The notes beneath the pieces were generated by a model. The model was given only the letters and a program-made list of their open reading frames with translations. It had not been told where the DNA came from and searched no databases. The translations under genes were made by a program, and so were the position numbers. Shown here piece after piece: positions 18,301 through 31,486 of a DNA stretch of 64,000 nt. The stretch spans positions 984,529 to 1,048,528 of the forward strand of contig NZ_LN929908.1 of the NCBI RefSeq assembly GCF_001494595.1, in the 5' to 3' direction. Position 1 is the first letter of the stretch. Each line of letters begins with the position of its first letter. The stretch comes from Mycobacterium sp. M26 (lineage in GTDB: Bacteria > Actinomycetota > Actinomycetes > Mycobacteriales > Mycobacteriaceae).

Positions 18301-18975
18301 CTGCGCGCCGTGCGTGGCCTGGTGCCCGATGCCACCCCGGTGATCCGCGACTTCCAGGTGCTCTCCGGTGTCACGTTCGCCGAATGCGAGCAGCAGGCAC
18401 TCACTCTGGATTTCGAGCCCACCGGCTCGGCCTACACCGTGAGCGTCCAGGATCCCGAGGGCCGCAAGCGCTACCGAGCGGTGCTGGAGACCGAAGCCCA
18501 GGCCGCACACAGCATTTCGGTGCCCGCGGTCACCGGCGGCCAGTGGCCGTTCGGGGTCGGGGAGATCTACGGCGGTCCGCTGTTCCACGGTCCGCGGTTC
18601 GCGGCCATCGAGCACCTCGAGGCGGTCGGTGCCGGCGGTGGCAGTGCCAGCCTGAAGGGCCTGGCTGAACTCGGCTGGCCGGACGGCGACTGGGCGATCG
18701 ACCCGGTCAGCGTCGACGGCGGTCTGCAACTGGGCATCCTGTGGGCCAGTGCGCACGGACGGCCGCTGGTGCTGCCGGTGCGGATCGGGCGGGCGGTCTT
18801 CCACCAGCCGTCCGGTGACGGCGGCAGCCTGCGCTGCCGGGTGGCGGCCAAGCCGGTCAACGACAAGCGCGTCGACTTCGACATCGCTCTGGAGACCGCC
18901 GACGGCCGACTGGTCGCCGAACTGGAAGGCGTGGAGTTCTACGTGGCCGGCACTGGGGCGGATACGACGGCGTGA
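15052..18975 (+). CDS. PfaA-like Pfa synthase, ACP x4-KR-DH part
   Basis: The 1307-residue protein has an Ala/Pro linker and a post-AT helix (TDAWSIIDRIQKETAQQHER), four tandem acyl carrier domains with attachment serines at about residues 217, 313, 409 and 511 in LGIDSIKQVEIL, a ketoreductase (about 768-1040; TGGARGVT nucleotide loop at 774, SLFSSIAARAGNPG and YAAAN active site) and a double-hotdog dehydratase (about 1055-1295) with His1066 in ADHQVRG and a downstream VDGGLQ aspartate. It elongates and reduces chains with the KS-AT protein, PfaD and PfaC. The start is TTG at 15052 behind AGGAGG. The stop overlaps the next GTG start by 4 bases, indicating translational coupling. Confidence 0.88.
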   Translation: MESLTRLRTAAAAAVQTLPAAAPVLPRNGVPAAAPAAQAAPPPAPVLPRNGVPAPAVAQAPLSTDAWSIIDRIQKETAQQHERYLGAVADTHKAFLEMSAQMMAEIVGEHSAAPQALAPAPAVVVHTPDAVVHTVHTVAEPVAPAPAPVAVAPVAPAPVAAPSPAPAPAPAPVAAPPAVAAVNAGEVVLAIVSEKTGYPADMLGLDMEMESELGIDSIKQVEILAALQAKFPGAPEIPASELSNLRTLQDVVDSVADFASAGAPAAAAPAPAAAVPAVNAGEVVLAIVSEKTGYPADMLGLDMEMESELGIDSIKQVEILAALQAKFPGAPEIPASELSNLRTLQDVVDSVADFASAGAPAAAAPAPAAAVPAVNAGEVVLAIVSEKTGYPADMLGLDMEMESELGIDSIKQVEILAALQAKFPGAPEIPASELSNLRTLQDVVDSIAGFASGGAPAPAAPAPAAPAAPAPAAPAADAGEVVLAIVSEKTGYPADMLGLDMEMESELGIDSIKQVEILAALQAKFPGTREIPASELANLRTLQDVVDSVSGATSGGGSEPAAPAPQTVTATAPSGGLECTEAAMREVPPSGFAMAGLRDGEVLITRENAAFAEDLERVMISHGIKARAVDVVPHEAAAVISLAALGPAHSTQDCVDIHLRAFHAARSVAKSSSRSRLFVTVQSTGARFAEADTPIGVASVAKTAAWEWPNASVRAIDIETLDPERLTAELLAGGSGVEVALRSDGTRLVVVDDVDAAPTGQEISVPSDGVVVVTGGARGVTAQSALALARRHGLRLALLGRTALREATADEPTGTTSTEIATALAASARARGETLTLPQARAQAERLLAEREVRATLAAAEAQGTPARYFAADINDAQSLRTVLDEVRATVGPIVGVVHGAGVLADRRLEDLDDDQFVRVFSTKVIGAEALLEATSADDLRFISLFSSIAARAGNPGQCAYAAANAVLESIAAREAARRGENCVVRAFGWGPWDGGMVDATLKSRFLESGVGVIPIDEGAQFFAEHALRRDPVTAIVVAAPAEGRLRAARVDWDVSTENLPVLADHQVRGRVVVPVVIVLDAMLRAVRGLVPDATPVIRDFQVLSGVTFAECEQQALTLDFEPTGSAYTVSVQDPEGRKRYRAVLETEAQAAHSISVPAVTGGQWPFGVGEIYGGPLFHGPRFAAIEHLEAVGAGGGSASLKGLAELGWPDGDWAIDPVSVDGGLQLGILWASAHGRPLVLPVRIGRAVFHQPSGDGGSLRCRVAAKPVNDKRVDFDIALETADGRLVAELEGVEFYVAGTGADTTA
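15595..16698 (+). repeat. Tandem ACP-coding repeats (288 bp x 3 plus a diverged fourth)
   Basis: Units start at 15595, 15883, 16171 and 16477. Units 1 and 2 differ, by eye, at only four synonymous positions over 288 bases. Unit 3 equals unit 2 for about the first 195 bases, then switches (near 16366) to GC-richer codons like unit 4. Unit 4 encodes nearly the same protein with many synonymous changes. Linkers are Ala/Pro-rich. The copy number may be unreliable in a short-read assembly. Confidence 0.92.
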
Positions 18976-21900
18976 GTGGTTTCGAACCTGTCGCCATCGT
19001 CGGGCGCAGTTGTATCCTGCCCGGCGCGGCCACGCCGGAGGCACTGTTCGACGCGACGCTGAACGGACGCTGCCTGCTCACCCCCACCCGGCCCGAACAC
19101 TGGCGGGGCGTGGACCCGGCGGCGCTACTGGCCAGTGACAAGCAGGGCCTGCGGGTGTCCTCGGCCACCGGCGGATACATCGACACCGCACCGGATCTCG
19201 GGGCGCTGCGCACTGCGATCAGCGAGTTCGACCGGCTGGACCCGATCAGCCACTGGCTGGCTTACTGCGCCCAGCAGGCCCTCGGCGGACCGGCCGCGGC
19301 GGCCCGGACCGGGCTGATCGTCGGCAACCTGTCCTACCCGTCGACCGGCAACACCGAGTTCGTCGAAGGGGTCTGGAACGGCACCGGTCATGCCGATCCG
19401 CGCAACCGCTTCTGCTCCGGTCTGCCGGTGCACCTGGTGGCCGGTGCGATGGGGATGACCGGACCGGCGTTCGCGTTGGACGCGGCGTGCGCGTCGTCGC
19501 TGTACGCCATCAAGCTGGCCTGCGACGCCCTGCACGACGGTGAGGCCGACGTGATGCTGGCCGGTGGCGTCAACGGCGCCGACGACCTGTTCCTGCACCT
19601 GGGTTTCACTGCGCTGCAAGCACTCAGCCCGTCGGGGCGGTCACGGCCGTTCCACACCGATGCCGACGGACTGGTGCCATCGGCGGGTGCGGCGCTGGTG
19701 GCGCTCAAGCGTTTGGCGGACGCCGAGCGCGACGGCGATCGAATTCTCGGGGTGATCCTCGGTGTCGGGCTGTCCAACGACGGACGCCAGAGTGGCTTCC
19801 TGGCGCCGGCAGTCGGCGGCCAGACCCGCGCCATGCTGGACGCGCTGGACCAAGCCGGGCTCAATCCCGCCGATATCAACTATCTGGACTGCCACGCCAC
19901 CGGAACACCGCTGGGCGATGCGACCGAGCTGCAGAGCATCCTCGCCGCTTACGGCGAGGTACCGCTGCGCCTCGGCGCGCTCAAGGGCAACCTCGGGCAC
20001 ACCATCACCGTCTCCGGTGCGGCCAGCCTGATCAACGTGCTCTCGGCCATGCAGGCCTCCACCATCGCACCCGCGCTGTGCGAGAAACCGACAGCCGCAC
20101 TGGGGGATACGTCCTTCACCTTGGCGACCACCCCCACCGCTTGGGATGGTGACATCAAGCGGGCCGCGGTCAGCAACTTCGGGTTCGGCGGCAACAACGC
20201 CCACCTGATCGTGGAGAACTACGTGCCCGGCCGCCGTCGCTCGGCGGCGCCGGTCGCCCCCTCCGGTGACATCGTCATCTGCGCACTGGGTGTGGTGACC
20301 GGTGATGCGCGCGACGTCGAATCGTTCCGCCGCCGCGCGCTTGGTCCTGAGGCGGCCCCGACGCCACTGGACACCGTCGAACTCGACCTTGTCCGCCTTG
20401 GCTTTCCGCCCAGTGAGCTCAAGTCCAGCCTCAGCCAGCAGACCACCATGCTGGCTGCCGCCGGGCAGGCGCTCGACCAGGTCGGCACCGACCCCGAGCG
20501 CACCGGCGTCATTGTCGGAATGGGCTGCGATGCCACCATCGCCCGCCAGCGCCTGCGGGTCCTGCACGCCGACGACGAGGCATGGCTGAGCACCAACAGT
20601 GAGGCCGCGCCGAAGCTGACCGCCGACGGTGTGGTCGGCACCATGCCGAACATCCCGGCCAATCGCATTCACGCGCAACGGGATTTCCGCGGCTGGGGCT
20701 TCACCGTGTCCAGTGAGGAACTGTCCGCGATCACCGCACTGCGTCTGGCGGTGCGCGCCCTGCGGCGTAGCGAGCTCGACGCCGTGGTCGCCGGTGCGGT
20801 CGACATGTGCTGTGAACCGGCCCATGAACGCGCCGCCGACGCCGTCGGTGCCGGGGGATGGGAGCCGCACGGCGACGCCGCGGTGGCCTTCGTCCTCAAG
20901 CGGCGGGCCGACGCCGAGGCCGCCGGTGACGACATCGTCGCCGTGGTGGACCCGGACGGAACCGTCAGCGCACCGGATCCGAATATCGGCGCCGAGCGGT
21001 TTGGCCGCACCCATGCCGCCGGTGCGGCGATCGAAATCGCCGCGCGTGCTGAGGCATTGCGTGCCAGGGTCCGGGTGGATGGAAACGGGGCACAGCCCAC
21101 GCCCGGTGAGACACAGACCTCGATCTGGCTGGAGTCACTGGGCGGACGGGCCGACGGGGTCACTCTCTCGGCAGTGGGGCACCGGCCCCGCCCGCTGGCG
21201 CTGGGCGCGGTCCCGATCTGCGAGCGCTATGCCGGTGCGAGCCGTGACGAGGTGCTGGCCCGAATGAAGCGCCGCGAGCCCGGCGGTGCAGGCCCGGTGC
21301 GCTGCTCGGTGGTCTCCGACAGCGACGCCTCGCTGGAGACGTTGCGCACGGCGGCGATCGAGCGCCTGGACCGCGGTGAGGTTCCGGTGATCCCCGGTGT
21401 CGCGTTCGCCGACGGACCGACCGACGGAGAACTGGCCTTCATGTTCACCGGGGCGGCGGCGGCCTACCCGGGGGCGGGACGCGATCTGTTCCTGGCCTGG
21501 CCCGAACTCGGTGATGCACTGGCCTGCCGGCTCTCCGGTGTCGGTGCGCTGGCCCGTCCGCTCTACGGCGCGGGCATCACCACCCTGGATCCGCGCACTC
21601 AGCTCACCGGCTGCGCCCTGGTATGCCAGGCGCATGCAGAGTTCTCCCGCACCGTTCTCGGCCTCGCGCCGACCGCGTCGATCGGGCTGTCGTCGGGGGA
21701 GACGAATTCGCTTCTGGCGTTTGGTGTCTGGCGCGATCTGGAGGAGATGCTCGAGGAGATCGAGGCCTCCGGCATGTACGGCGAACAGCTCACCGGCAGC
21801 TGCCGGGTGGCGGCCACCGACTGGGGTCTGGGTGATCAGGCCGCGCCGTGGGAATGCTGGCGTGTGACCGCGCCGCGCACCGAGATCGAGGCCGCGCTGG

Positions 21901-24900
21901 CCCGCGAACCGCATGCCTATATGACGATCGTGCAGGCCCCCGACGACTGTGTGATCGGCGGTGATCCGGCCGCCTGCAAGAGGGTGATCGACTCCGTCGA
22001 GGGTGCGGCCGCGATCCCGCTGGGCCTGGACATGGTGATCCACTGCAGCGCCATGGATCCGTTCGCCGACACCTGGCGGGCCATCCACACCCGGCAGGCG
22101 CACGTCGCCCCGGGGGTGCGGTTCTACACCAACGCCGGCAACCGGGCCTACGTGCCGACCAGTGAGGCTGCGGCAGCGGCCATTACGCAGCAGGCCGTCG
22201 AGCCGATCGACTTCCCGGCCACGATCCTGCAGGCCTACGACGACGGTGTCCGGGTCTTCGTCGAGCACGGACCGCGCGCCATCCTGACCGGGTCGATCCC
22301 GAAAATCCTCGGGGACCGCCCGCACGTGGCGGTGGCCCTGGACCCGCAGGAGCGCCGCGGGCTACGGGCATTGGCCGAGTCGGTGTCCAAGCTCTGGGTA
22401 CACGGTCTGCCGGTGCGGGTGGATGCCTTCGACGCCCGCCTCGATCAGCTGCGCCGACAGTCCACGCCGGCGTCGGCCGACACCCCCCGCAAGGTCACCC
22501 TGCCCGCCCACTGGCCCGACGTCGTCGCGGTGTCGCAGCCCGAGCCGGCGGCCCACCACGCGTCCGAGAATGGGAGCGCCCCAATGCCGGAAATCGACCT
22601 GCCCGAAATCGATCAAGGAACCGTGCAGACCATGCCAGCGGCACCGGCCTATCCGACGCCGCTGGTGATCCCGCAACGGGAGGTCGTCGTCACGGCCACC
22701 GAGGTGGTCCCGTCGCGCGCTGAGGTGGCGGCGGCCACTGTCAGCGGTCGCGCCGCCGCCGCGCTGAGTCTGGTCGACTCGGTGGGACAGGCGCATGCCA
22801 CCTTCGTCGAGCAGCAGGCCGCCGCGCATGAGTCGTTCCTGCGGATGCGCGCCGAGATGCTGTCGATGGCAGCCGGTCGGCGCGGCCCTATGACGTTGGA
22901 CGCCCCGCCGTCCCCGGTGGCACTGCTTGCCGGAGGCAACATCTCGGAGGTCTTCGGCCCCAAGTTCGCCGAACTCGACCAGTACGACCGGCTGGTCCGG
23001 ATGCCCGAACCGCCGCTGCTGCTGGCGGATCGGGTGATTCTCATCGAGGGTGAGCCCGGCACGATGGGCACCGGTCGGATCGTCACCGAGACCGACGTGG
23101 ACCCCGACGCCTGGTACATGCACAACGGGCGGATGTCACCCGGTGTGGTGATCGAGTCCGGTCAGGCCGACCTGCTCCTGGCGTCCTGGCTGGGCGCGGA
23201 TTTCCACAACCGCGGTGAGCGGGTGTACCGGCTGCTCGGCTGCGACCTGACGTTCATGGGCGAGCTGCCCAAGGGCGGTGAGACGCTGCGCTACGACATC
23301 CACATCGACGGCCACGCCAAACACGGTGACACCCGGCTGTTCTTCTTCCACTACGACTGCTACATCGGTGATCGGTTGATGATTTCGGTGCGCAACGGGC
23401 AGGCCGGCTTCTTCTCCAACGAGGAACTGAGCCACTCCGACGGGGTGCTGTGGGACGCCGCCGACGACGTGCCGCGCCAGGGTGCGCGCCGTGACGAGCC
23501 GCCGCGGGTCACCCAGAAGCGCTCGTTCGACCGCGCCGAGGTCGACGCCTTCACCGACGGGCACGCCTACGCCTGCTTCGGCCCCGGCTTCGAACGGGCT
23601 GCGGCACATACCCGTACGCCGAAGCCGCCTCGCGGCAAGCTGCGGTTGATCGATGAGATCGCCGAGTTCCAGCCCGACGGCGGACCCTGGGGCCGCGGCT
23701 ATCTGCGGGCCACCGCCTCGGTGCCCAAGGACACCTGGTTCTACGACGGTCATTTCAAGAACGACCCGTGCATGCCCGGCACCCTGATGGCCGATGCCGC
23801 CACCCAGGCGCTGTCGTTCGCGATGGCCGCCTACGGTTTCACCATCGAACGGGACGGCTGGCGGTTCGAGCCGGTTGCCGAGGAGATGGCCCGGTTCGTC
23901 TGCCGCGGACAGGTCATCCCGGACGCCGACCACGAGCTCGACTACGAGGTGTTCATCGAGGAGATCATCGACGGGCCCACCCCGACGGTGTACGCCGCGC
24001 TGCTGTGCCGCAGCGACGGGTTCAAGGTGTTCGGTTGCCGGCGGTTCGGGATGCGGCTGGTCCCGGACTGGCCGATGCCCCCCGGTGCGCCCGGCCCGAT
24101 CCGAATCCTGGAGGGCACCAAGGACGTTCGCGGTGACTACGGCGCGCTGCTGGCCTGTGGTCGCGGTATGCCGTCAGACGCCTTCGGCTCGCTGTACAAG
24201 CCGTTCGACGGCACCCGGCGCGCTCCGCGGCTGCCCGACGAGCCCTACCACTTCGTTTCCCGCATCATCAGTGTCGACAGCCCGCCCGGGGTGCCGACCA
24301 AGGGCGGCACCGTCGTCGCGGAATACGACGTGCCTGCCGATGCCTGGTACTTCGAGGACGGCAAGTCCTCGACGGTGCCGCTGTCGGTGCTCATCGAGAT
24401 CCTGCTGCAGCCCTGCGGCTGGCTGTCGTCCTACAACGGGTTCGCGGCCAACCGGCCCGACGATGTGGTGTTCCGCAACCTCGACGGTGACGAGGTGGTG
24501 CTGGTCAAGCCCGCCGAGGTCGGCACGTTGCGGATCACCTCGACGCTGAGCCGCTACGCCGAGGGCGGCGGGTCGACGATCGTTTTCTTCGATGTCACCT
24601 GCACCCAAGGCGATCACGTCGTGATGACGATGAAGACCGCGTTCGGCTTCTTCAGCCCCGATGCGCTGAAGAACCAGGTCGGTCTGAAGGTGGAACCCGG
24701 TCAGCTGGAATCGCTGTCGGACCCGGCCCCGATCGCCATGCCGTACCAGGCCGATGAGTTGCGCGGTGATCCGTGGCTGGCTCAGGGCCGGCTGCAGGTG
24801 ATCGACCGGGTGAACTTCTGGCCCACCGGGGGAGTCGAGGGTCTGGGCCGGCTGGTCGCCGAGTACGACGTCCATCCCGAGGCATGGTTCTTCAAGGCGC

Positions 24901-25226
24901 ACTTCTTCCAGGACCCGGTGCAGCCGGGATCGCTGGGCATCGAGGCCATGCAGCAGGCCGCCCGCGCGGCGGCCAAGCTGGCCGGATTGGGCAGCGAGGA
25001 CAGCGAATTCGAGATCGTCGCCGTCGGCCAGCCGTTCAGCTGGAAGTTCCGCGGCCAGGTGGTGCCGACCAACAAGCGCACCCGCAGCGAGATTGACATC
25101 CTCTCGGTCACCCGGGAGGAGCGCGGTGTGCTGGTGGTGTTCCAGGGCTCGTTCTGGGTCGACGATCTGCGCATCTACGAGACACTCGGCATGGGTGTGC
25201 GGATCGTCGAACGGTCGCATGGCTAG
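18972..25226 (+). CDS. pfaC: PfaC-like Pfa synthase: KS-CLF-AT-DH-DH
   Basis: The 2084-residue protein has, in order: a ketosynthase (about 5-420; Cys173 in DAACASSL, His308 in CHATGT, His343 in GNLGHT), a chain-length-factor-like KS lacking the cysteine (about 425-690; SSEELSAI in its place), an acyltransferase (about 820-1130; Ser907 in GLSSGE, IHCSAM), a linker helix, then four hotdog folds as two pseudo/catalytic pairs. The catalytic FabA-like members carry His1594 ([11 protein letters not shown]) and His1977 ([11 protein letters not shown]); the pseudo members read [11 protein letters not shown] and WYFEDGKSS. Such DHs dehydrate and isomerise to leave cis double bonds. The KS-CLF-AT-DH order is that of myxobacterial Pfa3, but without the C-terminal acylglycerolphosphate acyltransferase. 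Its GTG overlaps the upstream stop. Confidence 0.9.
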   Translation: MSGFEPVAIVGRSCILPGAATPEALFDATLNGRCLLTPTRPEHWRGVDPAALLASDKQGLRVSSATGGYIDTAPDLGALRTAISEFDRLDPISHWLAYCAQQALGGPAAAARTGLIVGNLSYPSTGNTEFVEGVWNGTGHADPRNRFCSGLPVHLVAGAMGMTGPAFALDAACASSLYAIKLACDALHDGEADVMLAGGVNGADDLFLHLGFTALQALSPSGRSRPFHTDADGLVPSAGAALVALKRLADAERDGDRILGVILGVGLSNDGRQSGFLAPAVGGQTRAMLDALDQAGLNPADINYLDCHATGTPLGDATELQSILAAYGEVPLRLGALKGNLGHTITVSGAASLINVLSAMQASTIAPALCEKPTAALGDTSFTLATTPTAWDGDIKRAAVSNFGFGGNNAHLIVENYVPGRRRSAAPVAPSGDIVICALGVVTGDARDVESFRRRALGPEAAPTPLDTVELDLVRLGFPPSELKSSLSQQTTMLAAAGQALDQVGTDPERTGVIVGMGCDATIARQRLRVLHADDEAWLSTNSEAAPKLTADGVVGTMPNIPANRIHAQRDFRGWGFTVSSEELSAITALRLAVRALRRSELDAVVAGAVDMCCEPAHERAADAVGAGGWEPHGDAAVAFVLKRRADAEAAGDDIVAVVDPDGTVSAPDPNIGAERFGRTHAAGAAIEIAARAEALRARVRVDGNGAQPTPGETQTSIWLESLGGRADGVTLSAVGHRPRPLALGAVPICERYAGASRDEVLARMKRREPGGAGPVRCSVVSDSDASLETLRTAAIERLDRGEVPVIPGVAFADGPTDGELAFMFTGAAAAYPGAGRDLFLAWPELGDALACRLSGVGALARPLYGAGITTLDPRTQLTGCALVCQAHAEFSRTVLGLAPTASIGLSSGETNSLLAFGVWRDLEEMLEEIEASGMYGEQLTGSCRVAATDWGLGDQAAPWECWRVTAPRTEIEAALAREPHAYMTIVQAPDDCVIGGDPAACKRVIDSVEGAAAIPLGLDMVIHCSAMDPFADTWRAIHTRQAHVAPGVRFYTNAGNRAYVPTSEAAAAAITQQAVEPIDFPATILQAYDDGVRVFVEHGPRAILTGSIPKILGDRPHVAVALDPQERRGLRALAESVSKLWVHGLPVRVDAFDARLDQLRRQSTPASADTPRKVTLPAHWPDVVAVSQPEPAAHHASENGSAPMPEIDLPEIDQGTVQTMPAAPAYPTPLVIPQREVVVTATEVVPSRAEVAAATVSGRAAAALSLVDSVGQAHATFVEQQAAAHESFLRMRAEMLSMAAGRRGPMTLDAPPSPVALLAGGNISEVFGPKFAELDQYDRLVRMPEPPLLLADRVILIEGEPGTMGTGRIVTETDVDPDAWYMHNGRMSPGVVIESGQADLLLASWLGADFHNRGERVYRLLGCDLTFMGELPKGGETLRYDIHIDGHAKHGDTRLFFFHYDCYIGDRLMISVRNGQAGFFSNEELSHSDGVLWDAADDVPRQGARRDEPPRVTQKRSFDRAEVDAFTDGHAYACFGPGFERAAAHTRTPKPPRGKLRLIDEIAEFQPDGGPWGRGYLRATASVPKDTWFYDGHFKNDPCMPGTLMADAATQALSFAMAAYGFTIERDGWRFEPVAEEMARFVCRGQVIPDADHELDYEVFIEEIIDGPTPTVYAALLCRSDGFKVFGCRRFGMRLVPDWPMPPGAPGPIRILEGTKDVRGDYGALLACGRGMPSDAFGSLYKPFDGTRRAPRLPDEPYHFVSRIISVDSPPGVPTKGGTVVAEYDVPADAWYFEDGKSSTVPLSVLIEILLQPCGWLSSYNGFAANRPDDVVFRNLDGDEVVLVKPAEVGTLRITSTLSRYAEGGGSTIVFFDVTCTQGDHVVMTMKTAFGFFSPDALKNQVGLKVEPGQLESLSDPAPIAMPYQADELRGDPWLAQGRLQVIDRVNFWPTGGVEGLGRLVAEYDVHPEAWFFKAHFFQDPVQPGSLGIEAMQQAARAAAKLAGLGSEDSEFEIVAVGQPFSWKFRGQVVPTNKRTRSEIDILSVTREERGVLVVFQGSFWVDDLRIYETLGMGVRIVERSHG

Positions 25227-25230
25227 CGGA

Positions 25231-27098
<1,868 letters not shown>

Positions 27099-27108
27099 CA
27101 GGAGCGAG

Positions 27109-28551
27109 ATGACCGAGTACGGCAAGACCCTGCGGGCGGTCAGCACGCCCATCCCGGGTCTGACCATCTGGGAGTTGCCGGTGCACGGCGACAACCGCGG
27201 CTGGTTCAAGGAGAACTGGCAGCGCGAGAAGATGATCGCCGCCGGGATGACCGACTTCGGCCCGGTGCAGCAGAACATCTCGTTCAACGACGCCGCGGGC
27301 ACCACCCGCGGAATTCATGCCGAGCCGTGGGACAAGTACATCTCGGTGGGATCTGGGCGGATTTTCGGCGCGTGGGTGGACCTGCGCGAGGGGCCGACGT
27401 TCGGGGCGGTGTTCAGCGCGGAACTCGATCCGTCGCGGGCGGTGTTCGTGCCTCGGGGAGTGGGTAATTCGTTCCAGACCCTGGAACCCAACACCGTCTA
27501 CAGCTACCTGGTCAACGATCACTACTCGCCCGGTGTCGCCTACCCGTCACTGCACCCCGGTGACCCCGCGGTGGGGATCGACTGGCCGATCCCGCTGGAG
27601 CAGGCCGAACTGTCGGAGAAGGATCGCGCCCAGGGCCCGCTGTCGGAGGTGACGCCGATTCCGCGGCCCAAGACTCTGGTGATCGGGGCCGGGGGGCAGC
27701 TCGGCCAGGCGTTGCGGGCAGCCTACGGCGACGCGCCGCATGTCGAGTTCGCCCAGCGCGCCGATATTGACCTGGCTTCTGGTTCGCTGGCCGACGCCCG
27801 GCCGTGGCGCGAGTACGACACCATCATCAACGCCGCGGCCTACACCGCCGTCGACACCGCCGAGACGCCGGAAGGCCGTGCCGCGGCTTGGGCCGTCAAT
27901 GTCACCGGTGTGGCTGAACTCGCGAAAGTCGCTACTGCACACCGCATCACGCTGGTGCACGTGTCCAGTGACTACGTGTTCGACGGCACCGCCACCCGGG
28001 CTTACCGCGAGGACGATGCGGTGGCCCCACTCGGGGTGTACGGGCAGACCAAAGCGGCCGGCGATCAGATCGTGGCCACGGTGCCGCGGCACTACATCCT
28101 GCGGACCTCGTGGGTGATCGGCGAGGGCCGCAACTTCGTGCGCACCATGCTCTCCCTGGCTGAGCGTGGAGTGGACCCGTCGGTGGTCAACGACCAGTTC
28201 GGCCGGCTGACCTTCGCCGGCGAAATCGCTAGGGCGATAGCGCATCTCACTGAGGTGCGGGCGCCGTACGGCATCTACAACATCAGTGGCGCCGGGGCCG
28301 TCGGGACCTGGGCCGACGTGGCGCGGCGCACCTTCGCGCTGTCCGGTCATGATCCGGACCGGGTCACTGGAGTGAGTACTGCCGCCTACTTCGCCAAGGC
28401 GTCCGGCCCGGTGGCCCCGCGCCCGCCGAGCAGTGCCCTGGATCTGACGAAGATCGAATCCACGGGGTTCGTGCCGGTCGACGCCGACGAGATGCTGGCG
28501 TCCTACGTGCTGGCCGAGACCCGCGAGACCAACGGGACGCCGGTCAGCTGA
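27109..28551 (+). CDS. rmlCD: Bifunctional RmlC-RmlD fusion (3,5-epimerase / 4-reductase)
   Basis: The 480-residue protein fuses two enzymes that are usually separate. Residues about 1-180 are a cupin RmlC ([25 protein letters not shown] with the base histidine and lysine, [12 protein letters not shown] with the tyrosine). Residues about 190-470 are RmlD ([47 protein letters not shown] catalytic Tyr-Lys, [13 protein letters not shown]). Together they turn dTDP-4-keto-6-deoxyglucose into dTDP-L-rhamnose. ATG 27109 follows AGGAG and is 10 bases from rmlB. RmlCD fusions are known in corynebacteria. The 3' end overlaps the convergent mmpL by 8 bases. Confidence 0.92.
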   Translation: MTEYGKTLRAVSTPIPGLTIWELPVHGDNRGWFKENWQREKMIAAGMTDFGPVQQNISFNDAAGTTRGIHAEPWDKYISVGSGRIFGAWVDLREGPTFGAVFSAELDPSRAVFVPRGVGNSFQTLEPNTVYSYLVNDHYSPGVAYPSLHPGDPAVGIDWPIPLEQAELSEKDRAQGPLSEVTPIPRPKTLVIGAGGQLGQALRAAYGDAPHVEFAQRADIDLASGSLADARPWREYDTIINAAAYTAVDTAETPEGRAAAWAVNVTGVAELAKVATAHRITLVHVSSDYVFDGTATRAYREDDAVAPLGVYGQTKAAGDQIVATVPRHYILRTSWVIGEGRNFVRTMLSLAERGVDPSVVNDQFGRLTFAGEIARAIAHLTEVRAPYGIYNISGAGAVGTWADVARRTFALSGHDPDRVTGVSTAAYFAKASGPVAPRPPSSALDLTKIESTGFVPVDADEMLASYVLAETRETNGTPVS

Positions 28552-31456
28552 CGGGGCGGGGGAGTTCGACGGTCACCGCGTCCTCCACCCGGGGTTCGTT
28601 CTTCTCGAGCAGTTCGCGCACCGAGATCCGGGTGCCGTAAGGCCGCAGCATGGCGCTGGCCGGTCGCGGCCGTACGATCTGCGGCCACCAGAACCAGCGG
28701 CCCAGCAGGGCGGCGATGGATGGTGTCATGAAGGAGCGCACCACCAGGGTGTCGAACATCAGGCCCAGCGCGATGGTGGTACCCACCTGGCCGATGATCT
28801 GCAGGTCACTGACCACCATGGCGGCCATGGTGAAGGCGAACACCAGGCCCGCATTGGTGACGACCTTGCCGGTACTACCCATGGCGCGGATGATGCCGGT
28901 GTTGATCCCGGCAGCGATCTCCTCTTTCATTCGGGCGACCAGCAGCAGGTTGTAGTCCGAGCCCACCGCCAGCAGGACGATGACCGACATCGGCAACACC
29001 ATCCAGTGCAACTTGATGCCAAAGATGTACTGCCAGATCAACACTGACAGGCCGAACGACGAGCCCAGTGACAAGGCCACCGTTCCCACGATCACCAGTG
29101 CGGCAATCAGGCTGCGGGTGAGGATGAGCATGATGATGAAGATCAGGCACAGGGCACCGACGCCGGCGATCAGCAGGTCGTAATTCGAGCCCTCGCGGAA
29201 GTCCTTGAACGTCGAGGCGGTGCCGGCGAGGTAGATCTTGGCCCCGGACAGCGGTGTGGTCTTGAGCGCTTCCTCGGCTGCCTGGCGGATCTTGTCGGTG
29301 CGGGCGATACCTTCGAGGCTGGCGGGATCGCCCTTGTGGGAGATGATGAATCGCGCGGACTTGCCGTCAGGGGACAGGAATGAGCTCATCGCCTTCTTGA
29401 AGTCGGCGTTATCGAAGACTTCCGGCGGCAGGTAGAAGGTGTCGTCGTCCTTGGCCGCGTCATAGGCCCGGCCCATGGCGTTGGCGTCGTTAGTGGTCTC
29501 GTCCATGACATCCAGGCTGCCGGACATGGTGGCGTGCATGGCCTGCGACATGTTTCGCATCTGTTCCATGATGGCGATCTGGCGAGGCATCTCGGCGAGC
29601 AGCTTCTGCTGCAGTTCATCCATTGTGCCGAGGGTCGGCAAGAGTTCCTGCAGTCGCTCGGTCGCGGTGTTGATCCCGTCGAGTGCATCGAAGATGCTGC
29701 GTATCGAGAAGCACAGCGGGATGTTGTAGCAGTGCGGTTCCCAGTAGAGGTAATTGCGGATGGGTCGGAAGAAGTCGTCGAATTCCGATACAGCGTCGCG
29801 CAATTGGGCGACGACGTCCGCCATCTGGGTAGTTAGTTCGATCGTCTTGTGGGTCGTGACGGTGATCTGCTTCTGAAAGTCGTACATGCGCCGGAGCACC
29901 GCGATCTGCCTGTCCATCAGCTCGGCCATCTTGCCCATCTGGTCCACCTGATCGCGCATGAACTTCATGCTCTGCTGCTGCGAAGCGCTCTGGAGACTGA
30001 TCAGGAAGGGGATCGAGGTGTGCTCGATCGGGTTGCCCTCGGGCCGGGTAATGCCCTGAACACGGGAGATACCGGGGACATGGAAGATGGCCTTGGCGAG
30101 TTTGTGCAGGACCAGAAAGTCCGCTGGATTGCGCATGTCCCGATCCGACTCGATCATCAGGATTTCGGGCATCATGCGGGCCTGGGTGAAATGCCTTTGT
30201 GCCGCTGCGTATCCGACGTTGGCAGGGATGTCGTCCGGGATGTAGAGGCGATCGTTGTAGCTCGTCTCGTAGCCGGGCAGCGCGATCAGGCCCAGCGATG
30301 CCACCGCCAAGGTCGCGACCAAAATCGGCGCAGGCCAGCGGACGATCGCCGTGCCGACCCGCCGCCAACGCCGGACCCCGATCTTGCGGGTGGGATCGAA
30401 CAGACCGAGGCGACCTCCCACCGCCAGCACCGCAGGAACCAACGTGATCGCTACACCGACCGCGACGACCATGCCGAGCGCACACGGCACACCGATGGTC
30501 TGGAAGATGGGCAATCGGGTGAAGCTCAGGCACAGCATGGCGCCGGCGATCGTCAGTCCCGAACCCAGCACCACGGGGGTGACGCCGCGAAATGTGCTGT
30601 AGTAAGCGGTTTCGACGTCCTCGCCTGCTTGACGAGCCTCCTGATACCGCCCGAAAAAGAAGATGCCGTAGTCGGTGCCAGCGGCCATGGCAAGGGCGAC
30701 AAGCAGATTGACCGCGAACGTCGATAACGAGAACGCACCCTGCTCAGCGAGGAAGGCGACCACCGATCGGGCGACGAAGAGCTCGATGCCGACGGTGATC
30801 AACAGTGCGATCACGGTGATGATCGACCGGTAGACCAACATCAGCACCGCGAAGATGATCACCGCACCGATCACGGTCATCTTGAGGATCGATCGGTCGC
30901 CAGCGTGCGTCAGATCACTGGACAGCGCCGCCGGGCCGGTGACAAAGGCCTGCACACCCGGTGGTGCCGGCGTCTTCTCGACGATATGCCGCACTGCCTC
31001 GATGGAGCGGTGGCCCAGCGTGGTGCCCTGGTTGCCGGCCAGATTCAGTTGCACATAGACGGCTTTGCCGTCGGCGCTCTGCGCTCCTGCGGCGGTGAGG
31101 CGGTCGCTCCACAGATCCTGGACGTGTTCGACGTGCGTGGGATCGTCTTTGAGCTGCCGGATCAACTGCTCGTAATACGCATGGGTTTCGTCGCCGAGTG
31201 GCTTCTGTCCCTCGATGACGAGCATGGCGAAGCTGTCGGACTTCGATTCGTTGAAATTCGCACCGATGCGCTGCATTGCTTGCACCGCCGGAGCATCCTG
31301 CGGCGCCAGCGACACGGAATTGTCGCGGCCCACCGTTTCCAACCACGGACCCCAGAACGTCGCGATCACCGTGAATGCGAGCCAGAACAGAACAATCGGG
31401 ACCGACAGCATGCGAATGGAGCGCGCGACGACTGGCCGTGAGCGTTCGGTGCTCAT
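28544..31456 (-). CDS. mmpL: MmpL lipid transporter (second of the tandem pair)
   Basis: The 970-residue RND-type transporter has one N-terminal TM, a periplasmic porter domain, a TM cluster with [18 protein letters not shown], a second porter domain interrupted by a long helical hairpin (residues about 490-680, Met/Gln-rich, with [13 protein letters not shown] carrying two cysteines), and a final TM cluster with [17 protein letters not shown], whose Asp-Tyr pairs relay protons. The coiled-coil hairpin is typical of the MmpL4/5 group that exports glycopeptidolipids and siderophores. ATG 31456 ([13 protein letters not shown]) matches the partner; ATG 31486, directly abutting the upstream stop (TAAATG), is possible. 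Confidence 0.93.
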   Translation of the reverse strand: MSTERSRPVVARSIRMLSVPIVLFWLAFTVIATFWGPWLETVGRDNSVSLAPQDAPAVQAMQRIGANFNESKSDSFAMLVIEGQKPLGDETHAYYEQLIRQLKDDPTHVEHVQDLWSDRLTAAGAQSADGKAVYVQLNLAGNQGTTLGHRSIEAVRHIVEKTPAPPGVQAFVTGPAALSSDLTHAGDRSILKMTVIGAVIIFAVLMLVYRSIITVIALLITVGIELFVARSVVAFLAEQGAFSLSTFAVNLLVALAMAAGTDYGIFFFGRYQEARQAGEDVETAYYSTFRGVTPVVLGSGLTIAGAMLCLSFTRLPIFQTIGVPCALGMVVAVGVAITLVPAVLAVGGRLGLFDPTRKIGVRRWRRVGTAIVRWPAPILVATLAVASLGLIALPGYETSYNDRLYIPDDIPANVGYAAAQRHFTQARMMPEILMIESDRDMRNPADFLVLHKLAKAIFHVPGISRVQGITRPEGNPIEHTSIPFLISLQSASQQQSMKFMRDQVDQMGKMAELMDRQIAVLRRMYDFQKQITVTTHKTIELTTQMADVVAQLRDAVSEFDDFFRPIRNYLYWEPHCYNIPLCFSIRSIFDALDGINTATERLQELLPTLGTMDELQQKLLAEMPRQIAIMEQMRNMSQAMHATMSGSLDVMDETTNDANAMGRAYDAAKDDDTFYLPPEVFDNADFKKAMSSFLSPDGKSARFIISHKGDPASLEGIARTDKIRQAAEEALKTTPLSGAKIYLAGTASTFKDFREGSNYDLLIAGVGALCLIFIIMLILTRSLIAALVIVGTVALSLGSSFGLSVLIWQYIFGIKLHWMVLPMSVIVLLAVGSDYNLLLVARMKEEIAAGINTGIIRAMGSTGKVVTNAGLVFAFTMAAMVVSDLQIIGQVGTTIALGLMFDTLVVRSFMTPSIAALLGRWFWWPQIVRPRPASAMLRPYGTRISVRELLEKNEPRVEDAVTVELPRPVS

Positions 31457-31486
31457 GCGGCCCCCAGCGGACTGCACAGCCGCCAT

